A stretch of 64,000 nt of DNA, taken from NCBI RefSeq assembly GCF_020085105.1, contig NC_058046.1, forward strand, positions 22,285,675 to 22,349,674, written 5' to 3'. Origin of the DNA: Siniperca chuatsi. Lineage: Eukaryota; Chordata; Actinopteri; Centrarchiformes; Sinipercidae. How positions within the stretch are numbered: the first letter of the stretch is position 1; each line of letters starts with the position of its first letter. Made by a program: the position numbers and the translations under genes. Of the stretch, positions 16,780-57,816 are shown piece by piece. Below the pieces are notes generated by a model. It did not search any database and was not told the origin of the DNA. It was given only the letters and a program-made list of their open reading frames with translations.

Positions 16780-16930
16780 GATCTAGTGGCGGAGCCTTCA
16801 TTACCCTGAATTATACGCTGCGATTATTACCTCTTCCCCCCGGCCCATGCAGGACGGCCCTGGCCTTATCATCTTATCATCTTTCCCAGGAGGAACATAA
16901 TGCGGGAACTCTTGATATATAGCACAACAT
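16780..16930. promoter_or_regulatory. Candidate regulatory block with paired GATA sites
   Basis: Two CTTATC sites (GATAAG on the minus strand) lie 8 bp apart at 16,865-16,870 and 16,873-16,878, in a GC-rich segment that contains no simple repeat. Paired GATA sites in one helical face are typical of GATA-factor elements, but conservation and activity are not known. Confidence 0.25.
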
Positions 16931-19186
16931 CTGCCTTCAACATGACTCCACTGCGGATCTTTGAACTTTACATCCTCACATCCACAGTATGTGATGTATG
17001 TGGTGTGTGACTGGGATCACAGGCTTATTTGTGGAGAGCTAAAATGGGCCTCAGAGGCACATTGTCTGATGGGGGTGTGGGCATTCCATGTAGATCTGCG
17101 CTGTATATATTCTGTACATTTAATTAGACTTACTGATCCCTACATGACTGGAAATAATAACTTCTTCTCTCTGGCACTAAAGCAGGAACCCACCAAGGTT
17201 TGTTCTATGCCCTGTAACTCAGTCTGTCTGCTTTCCAGAATTTCCACCACACCTCAACTATAATAGTGTCTCCAGTGTGATTAAAGTATTTTAGTGTAAA
17301 TCCCACATTTTGTAAAATACTTTCCTGTTGGCCCCTCAGATGCAGCAGCTTCTACATGCTTATTTGTCTGTTTTTCTTCCCATCTGTTTTTGATGTTTGT
17401 GGGAAACCCAGCAATGACCCAACTGCAAAGACATCTGGTTATTAAACTAAAGACGTGCCCTCTTTGTTCCCGATTTTTGATCTGATTGGTACAAATTCTA
17501 TCCTGAAATTCAGACAGTAAAAATCATGTAAGTTGGACTCACTTTGTTGTTGCTCCTTTTCTCACCAACACACCTCCATTACATGTTTATAACCACAACT
17601 GAGGTGCCAGTGTGACGCCTGATAATCTGGGAAATCAGCAGGGTATTCAGATAGCAGCAAGCTTTGGCAGTCTTGATATATTGTACTTTTTCACAACTCA
17701 TTTTCGTGTGGGCACACTGAGAGAACCTGCGCTGTATCATGGCGTAAATATCAATGCAGGCACAGTGGGAGGTAGCAGACAAGGACTGGATGACGCATAC
17801 AATGTAGTTGGCTTCGTCATCTCAGCCACATCAGTAGCTGAATCAGAAATTTCTCAGGGAGTTTGCAAGATTTTGCCCTACAGATTTCTTCCTGTTATAT
17901 CAGACACACAGAATCAAATCTCTTTGTTCTAGTCGAACCTCAGTAGTAGCAAATGCACACCAGGTGGAGCTGAGGGTACAATTACATTGCTTTTTTCACC
18001 TGGAAATGTGTCATCAGCTAGTGGTGTAAGTAGTATTCAAGCCCTTAAGTAAAGATAGCAGCATAATGTAGAAATGCTCTAGCAGCAAACAACTATTTGC
18101 TATGTAAAGATTTAGTGGAGTAATGGCATCCTGAGCAGAGAATGACGTCACACTCCCTCTGCCTGTGTTGTTATCAGAGCTTCTCTGTGCTTTGTTTATA
18201 CAGCCGCACCGGCCGCACATGCATGTTAGTGCATGTAGGTCCCTCCGTGTGAAACTGTCCGTCTGTGAGGACAACGATATAACGGCTAGTTCTTTTCTCA
18301 CCTATAATCTGAAATCAAGGATTTATTTCGACTTGCTGGGACAGTGCAAAGACTAACAAAGACGGTTTTGGTGAGTTTTATTTTGTTTCCGTCAGGTTTG
18401 AATGAAGTGTGTTTAACGATGGTCTGCGAGGTAAAATTATTGTTTCTCTCAATGGAGGCGAGTGACAGTGAATGTCGCTTATCCTTTAAAAAATAAAAAC
18501 AAAAAGCTACCCAGTGACCTGAAGAAAGTAAAGAAACCACATGCAACCCACAGACATAAACCACAGACACAAACATGCAGACATACATATAACAAGTAAA
18601 ATGTAACAAAGAAAGGTCCAAATTGATTGATTGATGTACTCTCCATAAACACTGGTTCCTACACAACTCATAATGCTACTTCATATCGTCTTTTATTAGA
18701 CCCTCCCTGACTGGTAAACACCCACGTATTTCAGACTCCGCACCTCCAGGTTGTAAAGCAACCATCATAGGGGTTATTTTCTCAGACTTCAGATACTAAG
18801 GTCCCTCCAGAGACATTATAGGCTACAACTGCTTTCACAGGCTAAGCAGTGACAACATTTTTTACATCCAATGCCATTCAAATTCATACTTTCTACAGTA
18901 GCTGCACATGGCACAGTCTTGTAGTTTAAGACGGTGTAGTCCCTCATTCGTCCAGGAGTGTTCTATCGTAGAAAAGGTTTCAGTCGTAGTCATCTGGACA
19001 CTGTTTTCAGAATCTTGTAGTTTACTTCCAGGGAACATGAGGACTGAAAGTGAACACAGTAGAAGTACATACAGATCATCCTCTGCCATCAGCTCCATCA
19101 ATGGGCACAATTACAGAACTTGTTGTGCTGTATCATGACCTAAATGTAAGTAGAGACTCAGCGGGGGTTGTAGACAGGATTTGGAT

Positions 19187-19187
<1 letters not shown>

Positions 19188-19226
<39 letters not shown>
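19188..19226. repeat. (CA)n microsatellite
   Basis: About 19 CA units. Confidence 0.95.
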
Positions 19227-19228
<2 letters not shown>

Positions 19229-20466
19229 CACACACACAAACAGACACATGCACTGCTCCCCCCCAGTGTGCTGCTATATCAGGCAGCCAGGCAGGGAGTC
19301 AGGGAGCAGTAACAGGGCTATTAGGACTACCAGGGACCCTATCGATCTCCTCATTGATCCCCGCCTGCCTTGGCTAGTCCAGACAACTGCAAGGGTTTAT
19401 ACAGCTACTACAGGGAAGAGCAGTGAAACACTACAGGCAAGCGCACATGTAACACCAGGTGATGGGCACGGAAAGAGCGGTAAGAGAGCCATTTAGAAGA
19501 AGAGACAAAAAGACACAGAAATTCAGAGTTGGAGTAAACGTTTGAAAAGTTTAAAACCATTCTTCCATCCCTCCTTCCTTGCATACTTACCTTTTACTTC
19601 CCCTTTTCACTCACTTTCCCGCCTTCCTTTCTTTTCTTTATGACCAAGTTTTAAGATCTCTTTTTCTTTCAACATACATGGCTCACATTTGATATATCTC
19701 TTTTATCTCTAAAATGATTTTTTTTTTAAATGACACCATGGCTGGTGCATAAGTGAATGGTTTTAGAGTATAAAGATATTATCTGACACTTGGAGCTGAG
19801 GAGATTTATAATCTGTGACAAAATGGTGAAAAATCCCAACCACAATCCCCCTTAAAATAGAGCATCACAATTATCAAAACCAGGCAGCCTGGAACCTTCA
19901 CCCTGCCTCCAAATGGATTCCATTAAAGTTACTAGTGACTAAAAGACTTTGAAATACTTTTACTCCACATGATGCACCCACTGGAGCTGCTGTGGTAGAA
20001 GAAAGTGATTGTATCAGTTTTACATCTTAAATCTTCCCTTATTAAATTGTTTTCGCCAAGCAGTGCTGCGGGGCTCTTGCTCACTTGCCACTGGCATTGG
20101 TGAAAGAAAATAACGCAATATCGCCCCCACTGGACCTCTCATGGTACTACTACTGCAAATGACTTATTGTATATGTATAAACTTACCATGTAAATATTAC
20201 AGGATCATCTAAACAATCTAATAATTTAAATCCACCTACCCTGTGTGTCATCTGTCCAGATTTGGTGACCATATAATGAGTGAACTTGTGTACTGCTGAG
20301 TATGCAGTCTGACCCTGATGTGTATTAATGACAGATGAGATGGCAGGTCCTCATCAGAGTCCAGTTGATTAATAACCGGCCCTTCACTCCTTCCCTCACA
20401 ACTAATGGCTCTCTGTCTCACTCTGTCTATAATTATCACTCAATAATGAGGTCTAAAAGAAGGCGT

Positions 20467-20472
<6 letters not shown>

Positions 20473-20531
<59 letters not shown>
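20473..20531. repeat. Compound (TG)n(GA)n microsatellite
   Basis: A TG run (20,473-20,505) passes directly into a GA run (20,505-20,531). Confidence 0.95.
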
Positions 20532-20535
<4 letters not shown>

Positions 20536-20582
20536 CAAGAGAGAGCTTAATTTGGAGGTTTACAGACTGCACATTGAATGTA

Positions 20583-20911
20583 TTGAGGTGGAATGAAACT
20601 AAGTTAATTTATTCAAATACTTTATTTAAGTACAAACTTGAGGTACTTGTACTTTTCTTGAGTATTGCCACTTCATGCTACTTTATACTCCGCTACATTC
20701 ATTTGACAGCTTTAGTCACTTTACAGATTAAGATTTTACACACAAAACATATGAATTTATAACTAATTGTTATAAATTAAACTAACCAACTACAACAGTA
20801 AAATGCTACTTACATATCAATGCATCAGAAACTATTATAATAGTGTAATATTATACTATATATTGTATTGCTTCTTTTACTTAAGTGAAGGATCTAAATA
20901 CTTCCGCCTTT
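20583..20911. mobile_element. Teleost inverted-repeat MITE
   Basis: The left end (GGTGGAATGAAACTAAGTTA followed by TTTATTTAAGTACAAACTTG and AGGTACTTGTAC) and the right end (TTTTACTTAAGTGAAGGATC then TAAATACTTCCGCC) are roughly inverted to each other. They match the look of a very common teleost short DNA element. It has no coding capacity and carries much AT-rich sequence between the ends. Confidence 0.65.
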
Positions 20912-21060
20912 AAAGGGTCGGTTCACCCAAATTAGAAGAACATGCTGTGAACAGACCTCATTTTACCAAATGTCCCAATGAAAACTGTTGACTGTAGATT
21001 CTGTGGATTATCCAGAGTATAATCCAGCCATGTGTATAATCCACATGGCTGGATACTATT
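20912..21060. mobile_element. Teleost dispersed repeat with internal hairpin
   Basis: It begins GGGTCGGTTCACCCAAATTA, a start seen in a frequent teleost repeat. It holds a perfect 13-bp inverted repeat (21,022-21,034 with 21,042-21,054, loop of 7) of core ATCCAGCCATGTG. It abuts the MITE on its left. Confidence 0.5.
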
Positions 21061-24000
21061 AGTGGTAAGTGATAAAATACGTAGTATGTTTAATTTTTTT
21101 TTTTGCAGATGTGGCAGAGACAACTGAATGTGTGAAAAACAGTCACTGTTATCTTCTAGCTACTGTGCAGCTGTAAAGCTCTAATAATACCAGAGATAAT
21201 GTCAACTAATCTGTTAATGATAGGGACCCTCATAATTGTGTCTGGCTATGAGGGTCTCTATCAGTTTTTTTTTCCTTCTTTTTTTTCCCCACTTTTCAGC
21301 AGTGTGCGAAACAGGTGCATATCAGACCAACAGCAGCTTCTTCCAATGTGGCCACAAAAGGCCCAAAAAACACACAACCACATACAATGATTTTAACCAA
21401 GTGAAACAAGCCTCCAGAGGAATGAAATGAAAAACACTTTGAAATAGGATTTCTTACCTACAGTGGTTTTGTTATAATGACACAGACACTGAAATCCCCT
21501 TGAGCAATAATGCATTCCCAGAATTACACTGGGACGTAGGTGAACACTTGTCTCTGATTATTTGTTGACTATCTGCTCCATATGTGCAGCCTATTGCAGT
21601 GTCATTGTCCTGTTTTCAGACTTCAGTTTGTTTTCTCTTACAGGTCAGCTCATTCATGCTACCCATCCAGACGATCTGTGATAACAGCACTGAAGATAGC
21701 GTTGTCAGAAAGACTATCTTTAGGGACGTGTTGCTAACATCATCAGTATCATCTTCAAAACAGAGTAAGGTACCTGTACTGTTGAAAGTACCACAGTTTG
21801 CTATCTCACAGGGCATTACATATACAGTATATATTACATCAGACTGCTGAAGGTGTAGCCACAAAGATTTAAAATCTGCTTAACAATTATAAGTGCCACT
21901 ATTAACACTCATTACTTTGTAATTCCTGCCCATTAAGAAGCAGATACTCTATCTGACGTGGGCATCAGACACAGGGGTGTGTTAACCTGTCGAAAAACAT
22001 CGCCGTGGTGCAATATCTAGATACTACTCAAGCTGAGCTCAGGGGATTAACTCCACACTGATAAGACTGATAAGGTCCATAAAACCATTACACTCTCACA
22101 GTGCCAATAAGAGCTCTGATGACTGTACTGCATTCACAAGTGTTGAGGGGATGTGGATAGATTTCATTCATTATACCATCAAAGAACAGCCTACTGTACC
22201 ATTCATAGTAAAGCATTGTTAAATGATGACTTATGACAATGATGACCAATAAACAAAGAGTGAGGTGCACTGTAGAGACTGAAGGTGATGGGGAAATAAA
22301 GTCATGTGTACCACACAATAGATAGCTCTGCCATCATGCTATCTTTTTTCCTGTACATTTACATTTCCTTTACATTTTGTCTTTACTTGTTTAGAGGGGT
22401 TGTTCCAATATTGTTTATATATTCCATCTCTTCAAAGCTGAAAATGTTCGTACGTTTAGAGAGAAATCCAGAAAACATTACCACTGTATAAAAGTTATGA
22501 TTTGTCTGATATGTTCCTAGATACAAATCAAAGCACTTGAACAAGACTGAACAGCACAGAAAGCCATTTTGTCACATTGAAACCAAAAATATCTGGTCCA
22601 TGTGCATATACAAGTATGCAAAACCTTCACTGAAGAGGATGATATGGAAAAGATCAACAGATGACTTCAACAGAAAATAAGAATTGGTGTTTTGAGCACC
22701 TGACCTTGTTCCAGGTGTGGCCTGCTTACCACATTGTTTTTATTCAGCTTTATGTAACAAGGAAGTCAAAGTTTGTACATTACAGCACCAAGGCCAACGT
22801 ACATACATACATTTAAGGATAATATTCATTGGATAGGATTTACATAATCTCAGATTTGAGAGGAAAGATAAGAAAAAAAGAAAATATTCAAAAGGAAAAG
22901 AAAGAAAAATTAATTTGTAAATAATTACACAAAAATGTAAGTATTATTATTATACAACCAATTAAGAGCATTTCTCTTTTACTGCTGTAAATTAACCCAA
23001 CAACCTGTAAATTCATCATCTAAAATTTTATAAATAAATATAACTACATGAAAGATAACAATAAAGCAGATTAAATCTTTTTAATTTCAAATTGTGTTAA
23101 GTTTGCTTGCTTGCGCACCGTCATGCTGTACACACGTGAGCCAACTTCCAGGTTCATGAAAACAGGTTTATGGAAAAATGACCTCATGATTTGCTGTGTC
23201 AAATAAAAATGTTGTGCAGTACTGTAACATTTCATCACCACTGACTGTCTCACACTGTGCAGCTGGTTACATGGACATGGATACATCACTTGCTTGAAAC
23301 CTATTAAAATATTATTACTTTTGTTCTTTATTTAACATTAGAATGAGTCCAGTGTGTGCAGTGGATTAATAATCAATAAAATAACCCAAGATAACCAAGA
23401 AAGAATGTTTTGCTGTAAAACATTCAGGAGTTGTTGGTCCATCTGTAATATTGCTTGTTATAGCGCCACTGTCTGGTAATAAATTTGGTCTGAATGCTTG
23501 GGTTTGAAATCTATCAATATAATTTAAATATGAATAATTTCCTTCCTGTTTTCATCGTCATAATTTTTTTTAGTATCACAGGTAAACAGTTGTATGTATA
23601 AAAACAATAAATAAAGGCAGGCACTTAAAAATAACATAAGAGCCATGGTGCAGGGTTAAATGTGGTCAGATGTAAAATTGAACAGGTGTTTGATCAGCCT
23701 CGCATAATATTTACATTCATTTAAAAGACTGTCATGGCATAGATGAAAGGCAATATGTGCAAAGGATGTACTTCACAGATATCACAGCAAACAACAAATA
23801 TCACATGATTGTGTGTGTATGTTTTTTTACATATATATTTTGTTGCCTACAACACTCAATAATGCAATAATGAATGGAACAAATGTAATTCAATTAAAAA
23901 GAAGGTTCTAGCACTGCTGATAAAATTGGATTGCCTTTACTCTTAAGATTATCATATAATAGTTAGTAGCAGTAGCAGTAGTAGTCTTGCATGTATATAC

Positions 24001-24671
24001 CAATATGTATATAATAATAATAATTTTGCACAAAACATCCTTCAGTAGTAGTACATTCAAAGTCATAGTATCTTTATCTTAAGTAAAATGAGCACATTAT
24101 GTATGTGGTATTATGTTATAACCTACAGCTTTACCTAGCACTGAGAAGTGTAGAAGCATCATCTGCCAAACATATAAAATTCATTCACAAATCTAGAATC
24201 ACAATTAAGGCCATTTTTGGAGAATATAAACAATATGCTGAGACTTGGAGCCCACACCTGTCTTTTATTAAATTTAGTCTATTGTCATCTTGTTGTCTTA
24301 TCAATTATCAGCCCTATCTCTCTCATCCTTCTGACCCCAGATTAATACTGTAATAAATAACCGAGGAGGCAGGAACATCCCAGCCACCTCCCCTTATGTC
24401 TGAAGAGGCAAAAACATTTTCATTGAATCACACACCTTCAACTGCAGCTACATTTGTTGGTACTTGGTAAGAGGATTTATTTATGTTTAGGCAAGTCTAA
24501 AATTGTCCCTGAACAGGTACTAAAGAGATCAAACGACAAGACTCCTTAAATACCTCCTGCCTGATACCAGTGTTATTGAGACTTGTGAAGGTTACCTCTC
24601 TCCATCAGAGGACAGGGAAAGGAAGAAAAAGGCACTTGGAAACTCCAGTAAAGAAGCAACAAGTGAGTTAA
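21061..24671. other. AT-rich intergenic stretch upstream of tmem252
   Basis: I see no coding sequence and no clear repeat family. The region is strongly AT-rich from about 22,750 to 24,100. The tmem252 promoter must be at its right end, but I find no convincing TATA box. Confidence 0.55.
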
Positions 24672-24940
24672 ATGATCATGACTGTGAGGAAGCAGCTGTG
24701 GTCCCTGGCCCGTATGTTCCTGCCTGGTGTGGGATTTTTATTGACCTGCACTGGGGCCTACCTGGTGTCCCTACAGACAGACAGGTACACTTGTTTGGTC
24801 ATCCCTGCCTACATCATGATTGTGATCGGCTTTCTGGCTGCGCTCATCGGAGTCTTCTGGAACATCTGCCACAGCATGAAGAGCAAGATGTATCTGAGAG
24901 GAGGACATGAACGGCACATACAGGTCTACACAATTGAAAG
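24672..24940 (+). CDS. tmem252: tmem252 exon 1
   Basis: It encodes the N-terminus and both membrane segments up to QVYTIER and ends after two bases of the arginine codon. The donor is GTAAGA. Confidence 0.92.
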
Positions 24941-26011
24941 GTAAGACCACCTGTGACCACAGATATGCTTTAAAAAGAAAAATCATAATAATAGTGGAAA
25001 AACTGCCTATTGATTTGTGTTGAAACACTGAATTACAAAGCACCTAGGCAAGCTTTACAGGGAAAGGAATCAAATTAATAACATGTTTAGAAAATTACCT
25101 GGTTTTCTTAAAAAAGAAAAAAAGGCAACACTTAAGCAATATCTTTATGTAATAAGTCTTTTTCACAGCAGACATTTTGACTTGTCACAGTAGGCCTACT
25201 AATAACAATTGCGAAGGCTCCATTATATTCAAGTGTCCCAGTAAGACATGACAATGTGACAGTGAGCCAGTATGCACAATGCCAGGACCCTGGAACAGAA
25301 GCAGCTAAATGAAATTCAGCCATCATTAGTTTTATTATTTACACCTGTGCTTTTCCTACTGTGACAAGTCAAAATGTCCTCCACGAAAAAGGCCTATTGA
25401 ATAACCATTGCGAAATGGTTCCTATAAGTATTGAAAAAAAAATCTAATTAATCAATCGAAATTATTCTCCAGATGTGCACTACATTAAAAATGTTAGCTT
25501 TTTGTTTTGGCATCAAAAGTCAATACAAATAGAATTTCTCACATACTGTTTGCTTTTCAACTATTAATCTATTTTTAGGAAACGTTATTTATTTGGCCAG
25601 GGACAATAGATAAAAATCACCTTTCTAGGCTAGCTCTGGCTCATTTACAGTTCTTTTATCTGTTGAGCAATGAGCATTGTCCCGGTCAAATAAACTACGG
25701 AAACTAAACTAACCTAATGCCCTTAATGTATTGTATGTCTTTTTCTCTGCAGACCAAACTTCTTCCCTCCATCATACGAGGAGTCCCAGGGCAGCCAGGA
25801 GTGTCCTGATACAGCCCCTGAGTTTGCGGTTTTGGTTGACGGGGTGGATGTGGCGATGAGTCTTGCTCCTCCTCTGTACAGCCAGGACAGCTCGGAGGCT
25901 CCAGACTGCACGTGGAGCTGCGAGCAGCCTCCTCGGTACAGTCAGGTAGAGCGTATTCAGCTGGGAGAGGTGTATGCAGAGGAGTGGAGGGGAGCATTGT
26001 CTGGACACTGA
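24672..26011 (+). CDS. tmem252: Transmembrane protein 252 (two exons)
   Basis: Exons 24672-24940 and 25753-26011 join in phase (GT at 24,941, AG at 25,751-25,752) to give 175 residues, close to the 170 of human TMEM252. Two hydrophobic segments (about residues 15-34 and 41-64) with a short loop make a two-pass membrane protein. The C-terminal tail carries three PPxY motifs: PPSY 95-98, PPLY 129-132 and PPRY 149-152. The junction stretch ERPNFFPPSYEES parallels RPDFYPPAYEES of the human protein, and all three PPxY sites have counterparts there. PPxY motifs bind WW domains, as in NEDD4-type ubiquitin ligases; the real function of TMEM252 is hardly known. A second ATG at 24,678 would give 173 residues, and both starts have A at -3. 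Its position beside pgm5, in convergent orientation, matches human 9q21. Confidence 0.93.
25171..25378. mobile_element. MITE with perfect 24-bp terminal inverted repeats
   Basis: Positions 25,171-25,194 (starting GACATTTTGACTTGTCACAG) are the exact reverse complement of 25,355-25,378. About 160 bp of non-coding sequence lies between them. The ends look like a common teleost hAT-type element, but the family is from memory. Confidence 0.8.
25497..25738. repeat. Duplicated segment, copy A (tmem252 intron)
   Basis: It shares with 29,465-29,692 the blocks GGCATCAAAAGTCA, ATAGAATTTCTCACATACTG, TTTTCAACTATTAATC, GGCTAGCTCTGGCTC, TTTTATCTGTTGAGCAATGA and CCCTTAATGTATTGTATG, in the same order and strand. 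Copy A carries about 33 extra bases near 25,680-25,713 and lacks about 20 bases present in copy B. Confidence 0.85.
25753..26011 (+). CDS. tmem252: tmem252 exon 2
   Basis: It encodes the 85-residue cytoplasmic tail with three PPxY motifs and ends ALSGH-stop (TGA 26,009-26,011). The acceptor is TCTCTGCAG. Confidence 0.92.
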
Positions 26012-29000
26012 AGGACGGAACCTTTTCGCCTAACTGGCTGAGAGAAAAGGGAGGAATGAAGATCTTAGATAGACATTACTTCCTGACTGAGCTAAAAGAC
26101 AAAGCTCCAGAAAAATGGGAGATGCCTCGAAATGTGGTTGGATTGCTCGGCTACCAAATGATGGACCACAGAGACGTGTTGACATCACCTTTGTGCCATC
26201 AGTGTACACCCAGTGATCAACCTCTAAACTCTGATGTCTGTGCTGACCCTATGTTAACAGGCCAGAGGTCTTCAAAGAGGTACGGCCTGTTGGGTTAAAC
26301 TGTGGTTTTCTGTTGATGTTGCTCAAATGGTTTTGTCTCTCAATTCCAAAAGCAAGGATGAGCTGGACGTTTGAATTGCAAAACTGCTTAGTGGTGTGAC
26401 AAATAACTGAGGACAGTATTAATCCACTTAACTTACTTTTACCAGCACTGTGGCTCCAATTTGTACACTATTAAAATCAAACACTTGTAAACTGTACTGT
26501 TTGTATATGATGCTGGTCTAGAATGATTTGTGTTATGGAATAATAATATCAAGTTGCTAAAGCTGTACTGTAATGTTATACTGTAGTGCTTGTGTTCAAA
26601 ATGCTTCTTTCTCAACATATAGTAGACTTGTTTTGCATTATATATCATGACAATGTCTTTTCACACTCCTCAAGACATTTTAGAATAATACTTGTTCATA
26701 AATTAGTCTTTAAAATGAAATCTTACCAGGCAGCCTGACATGATTTCAAAGTAGGTGGAACCAACAATAATAATGAAACTGAATTACACAACATCAAACA
26801 AGTTGATGTTAAATAACCATGCAAGTCCCACTGAGGCTGAAAACCTCTTTTGCAAGGGAGACTTGGCCAAGATGGCAGCATACAAAGTTGCAGACAATAC
26901 AATACAAAATCAGACAACGGATAAAACAATACTAAAAGAGAATACTAACATAGGTCAAAATTAGGATTCATCACTTTAAATTCCTTTTGCAGATTATTCC
27001 AAGTGGCTGGAGCAGAAAACATGAAGGCTTTCTTTCCAATCTCTGTCTTATAGGAACAGACAACAGATCTTGAGACCTAAACTAAGGATTGCAAGATGGA
27101 CTTTGTGAAATAAGTTTGCACATATGTAATGGAAGTCGGCCCAGAATGGCTTTATAAATAAAAATATACCAATGGCTCAGACATATGTACACAGAGCACA
27201 ATGATGAGTTAGTGGTTTTAATTTGGTTACAAATCTAAATAATTTCCAACTGTATCTGTGGTCCATTGAGTACATTATTATAGTATATTTGTATAGTATG
27301 GTCCTTACTAAGGCTGATAATGTCTTTGACTTGTGAGGCAAACAAGTCTTTTCAGTCTGTGCTGAATTTGTACATGTTTACTGCATATGACACCATGAGA
27401 TGTCCTAACAATCTGTTTTAATGGAGTTATGAGTACTTTCTCAAGCACATGTGACAGCTCAGTTGAAAAGTTCACCACAATAAAGACACAGGTGGAGCAA
27501 CAATGTTCTGCAACTTTGCAGCTTATTCATTTTCATGCATATTATAAATGAAAAGCGTGACTGTTGGCACGATTTTCATTACCGAGTACTTTAAAGGAAT
27601 GTATTCATCTAATCGTGCCCCTACCTGTTAGACGTCTTGTCTCTGACACATGAATAATTTCAGCTAAAACCTATAACGTCTTCTTAGCGACAAATTCAAA
27701 GGTGACAAACTGGCATTGATCCTCATCCAACCTCAGAAATAACCCGTGACATTATAAAACAGTTGGATGGGGCAATAACCTGTAATGGCTGACAGGTAAT
27801 GTCTGGGTGACTGAGTGAACACATCCTTGCGGATATCTACTGGCATATCCTCAACTCATAATGACGGCAATCAGTGTGTTTATGAGTTCCTGCTCTTCGT
27901 GTCTCATTCAGGCCGTATAAAGATCAACACTCTTCATTTCTTATCTCAACACAACAGCTTCAACACATTTCACACTCACTTCAAAAGCAGGTGCTATGCT
28001 CGACAAACAAAAGCCTCCTTTTCCTCAAGGATGTTCAATCACCACATGATATATAGCATCAGCACAACATGGTGCTCTTAATTATGAAGAATCTGTTTAA
28101 TTAAAATCCCAAAATGCCTAAGGGCAACACATCTCACACTGATGTATTTTTATTTGTCCCCATTAGACCTGTCCGATTCAATTAAAAACAGGAAGTGCTA
28201 CACACAAAAAAGTTTATTTGGATTTTAAAAAAAAAGAAATTATATATTCAAATATGGTTATATGGCATTCCCAAAGGCATAAACTGACAAATTAAAGAAA
28301 AAGCCCAAACAATTCTAAAACTAAAATTTTTTCATTACCTGTGACTTCATTTGCTATTTTGTTATTTTACATTTTGAATACCCTGTCCTTAGGTAGTAAA
28401 TATGAGTCTGACAACTTCCCACTATTTTACAGAGCAAGATATGCATTAACATTCATTTTCAAACATCAACTCATTGCAATTCAATTCAATGATTTATTAG
28501 TTGTGATGTGATGCCTGTTTTATTTTTACACTTAGACAACAGTTCGATTACTTCTGCATGAAATTATTGAAAAAAAAACCCCACTGTGACATATCTGAGA
28601 GGACAGGTACAAGCAATATGAAAAGTGAACTCTGCACTGTTATACAAAAACTCTCTTAGGCTCCCTTAGTCAATAAGTCTTGATAAAAGCAAGCCACAAA
28701 CATCAACAGTCAGACTGCACATTCATAATATGTTTGCTGTTTACATATTTTCCATTAGTTATCCATGGCAATAATTAAATAGCCTCCCTGGTTTAGATAC
28801 TGAATATTTTAAGTCTTCGATAGCTGGCAGATGATAGTGGTCAATAAACAACTGCGATAACAGTGTGCAACATTAACGTTCTTTTTGAGAGATAAACCGC
28901 GGCAGCACCCTCAGCTTAGCCACCGTTTAAACAAAAATGAAAAATGAGAACGAAGCTACAGAGAATGGATTTTTAAAAAAAAAGGCAGATAAGCACAGAA

Positions 29001-29067
29001 ACAAGTATTTTGAAGGTATTTTTTTGTGTGGGCAAGTAGATGCCTGTGTGTGCACGCATATGAGTGC
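26012..29067. other. Convergent intergenic stretch: 3' ends of tmem252 and pgm5
   Basis: This holds the tmem252 3'UTR (candidate signals ATTAAA 26,470-26,475 and AATAAA 27,157-27,162) and the pgm5 3'UTR on the minus strand (candidate AATAAA at 28,519-28,524 and 28,493-28,498). Between them is a unique, mixed-composition block at about 27,590-28,080. No further gene is seen. Confidence 0.6.
27590..28080. promoter_or_regulatory. Candidate conserved non-coding block between tmem252 and pgm5
   Basis: It is free of simple repeats, with balanced composition in an otherwise AT-rich gap, and has AT-core sites such as CATGAATAATTTC. It lies where both converging genes end. Inference from composition only. 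Confidence 0.2.

Positions 29068-57816
<28,749 letters not shown>

Larger units (their letters stand above)
14741..20465. other. Intergenic stretch without recognisable genes
   Basis: No supported gene. Notable content: an impure CA tract at 15,190-15,230, a unique-looking block at 16,780-16,930 with paired GATA sites, a short fragment at 18,018-18,068 resembling the end of the repeat at 20,583-20,911, and a CA microsatellite at 19,188-19,226. Confidence 0.65.
24941..25752 (+). other. tmem252: tmem252 intron, built largely of repeats
   Basis: An 812-bp intron. It contains a MITE with 24-bp terminal inverted repeats (25,171-25,378) and a segment (25,497-25,738) that recurs at 29,465-29,692. 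The second ends only about 14 bp before exon 2. Confidence 0.85.
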
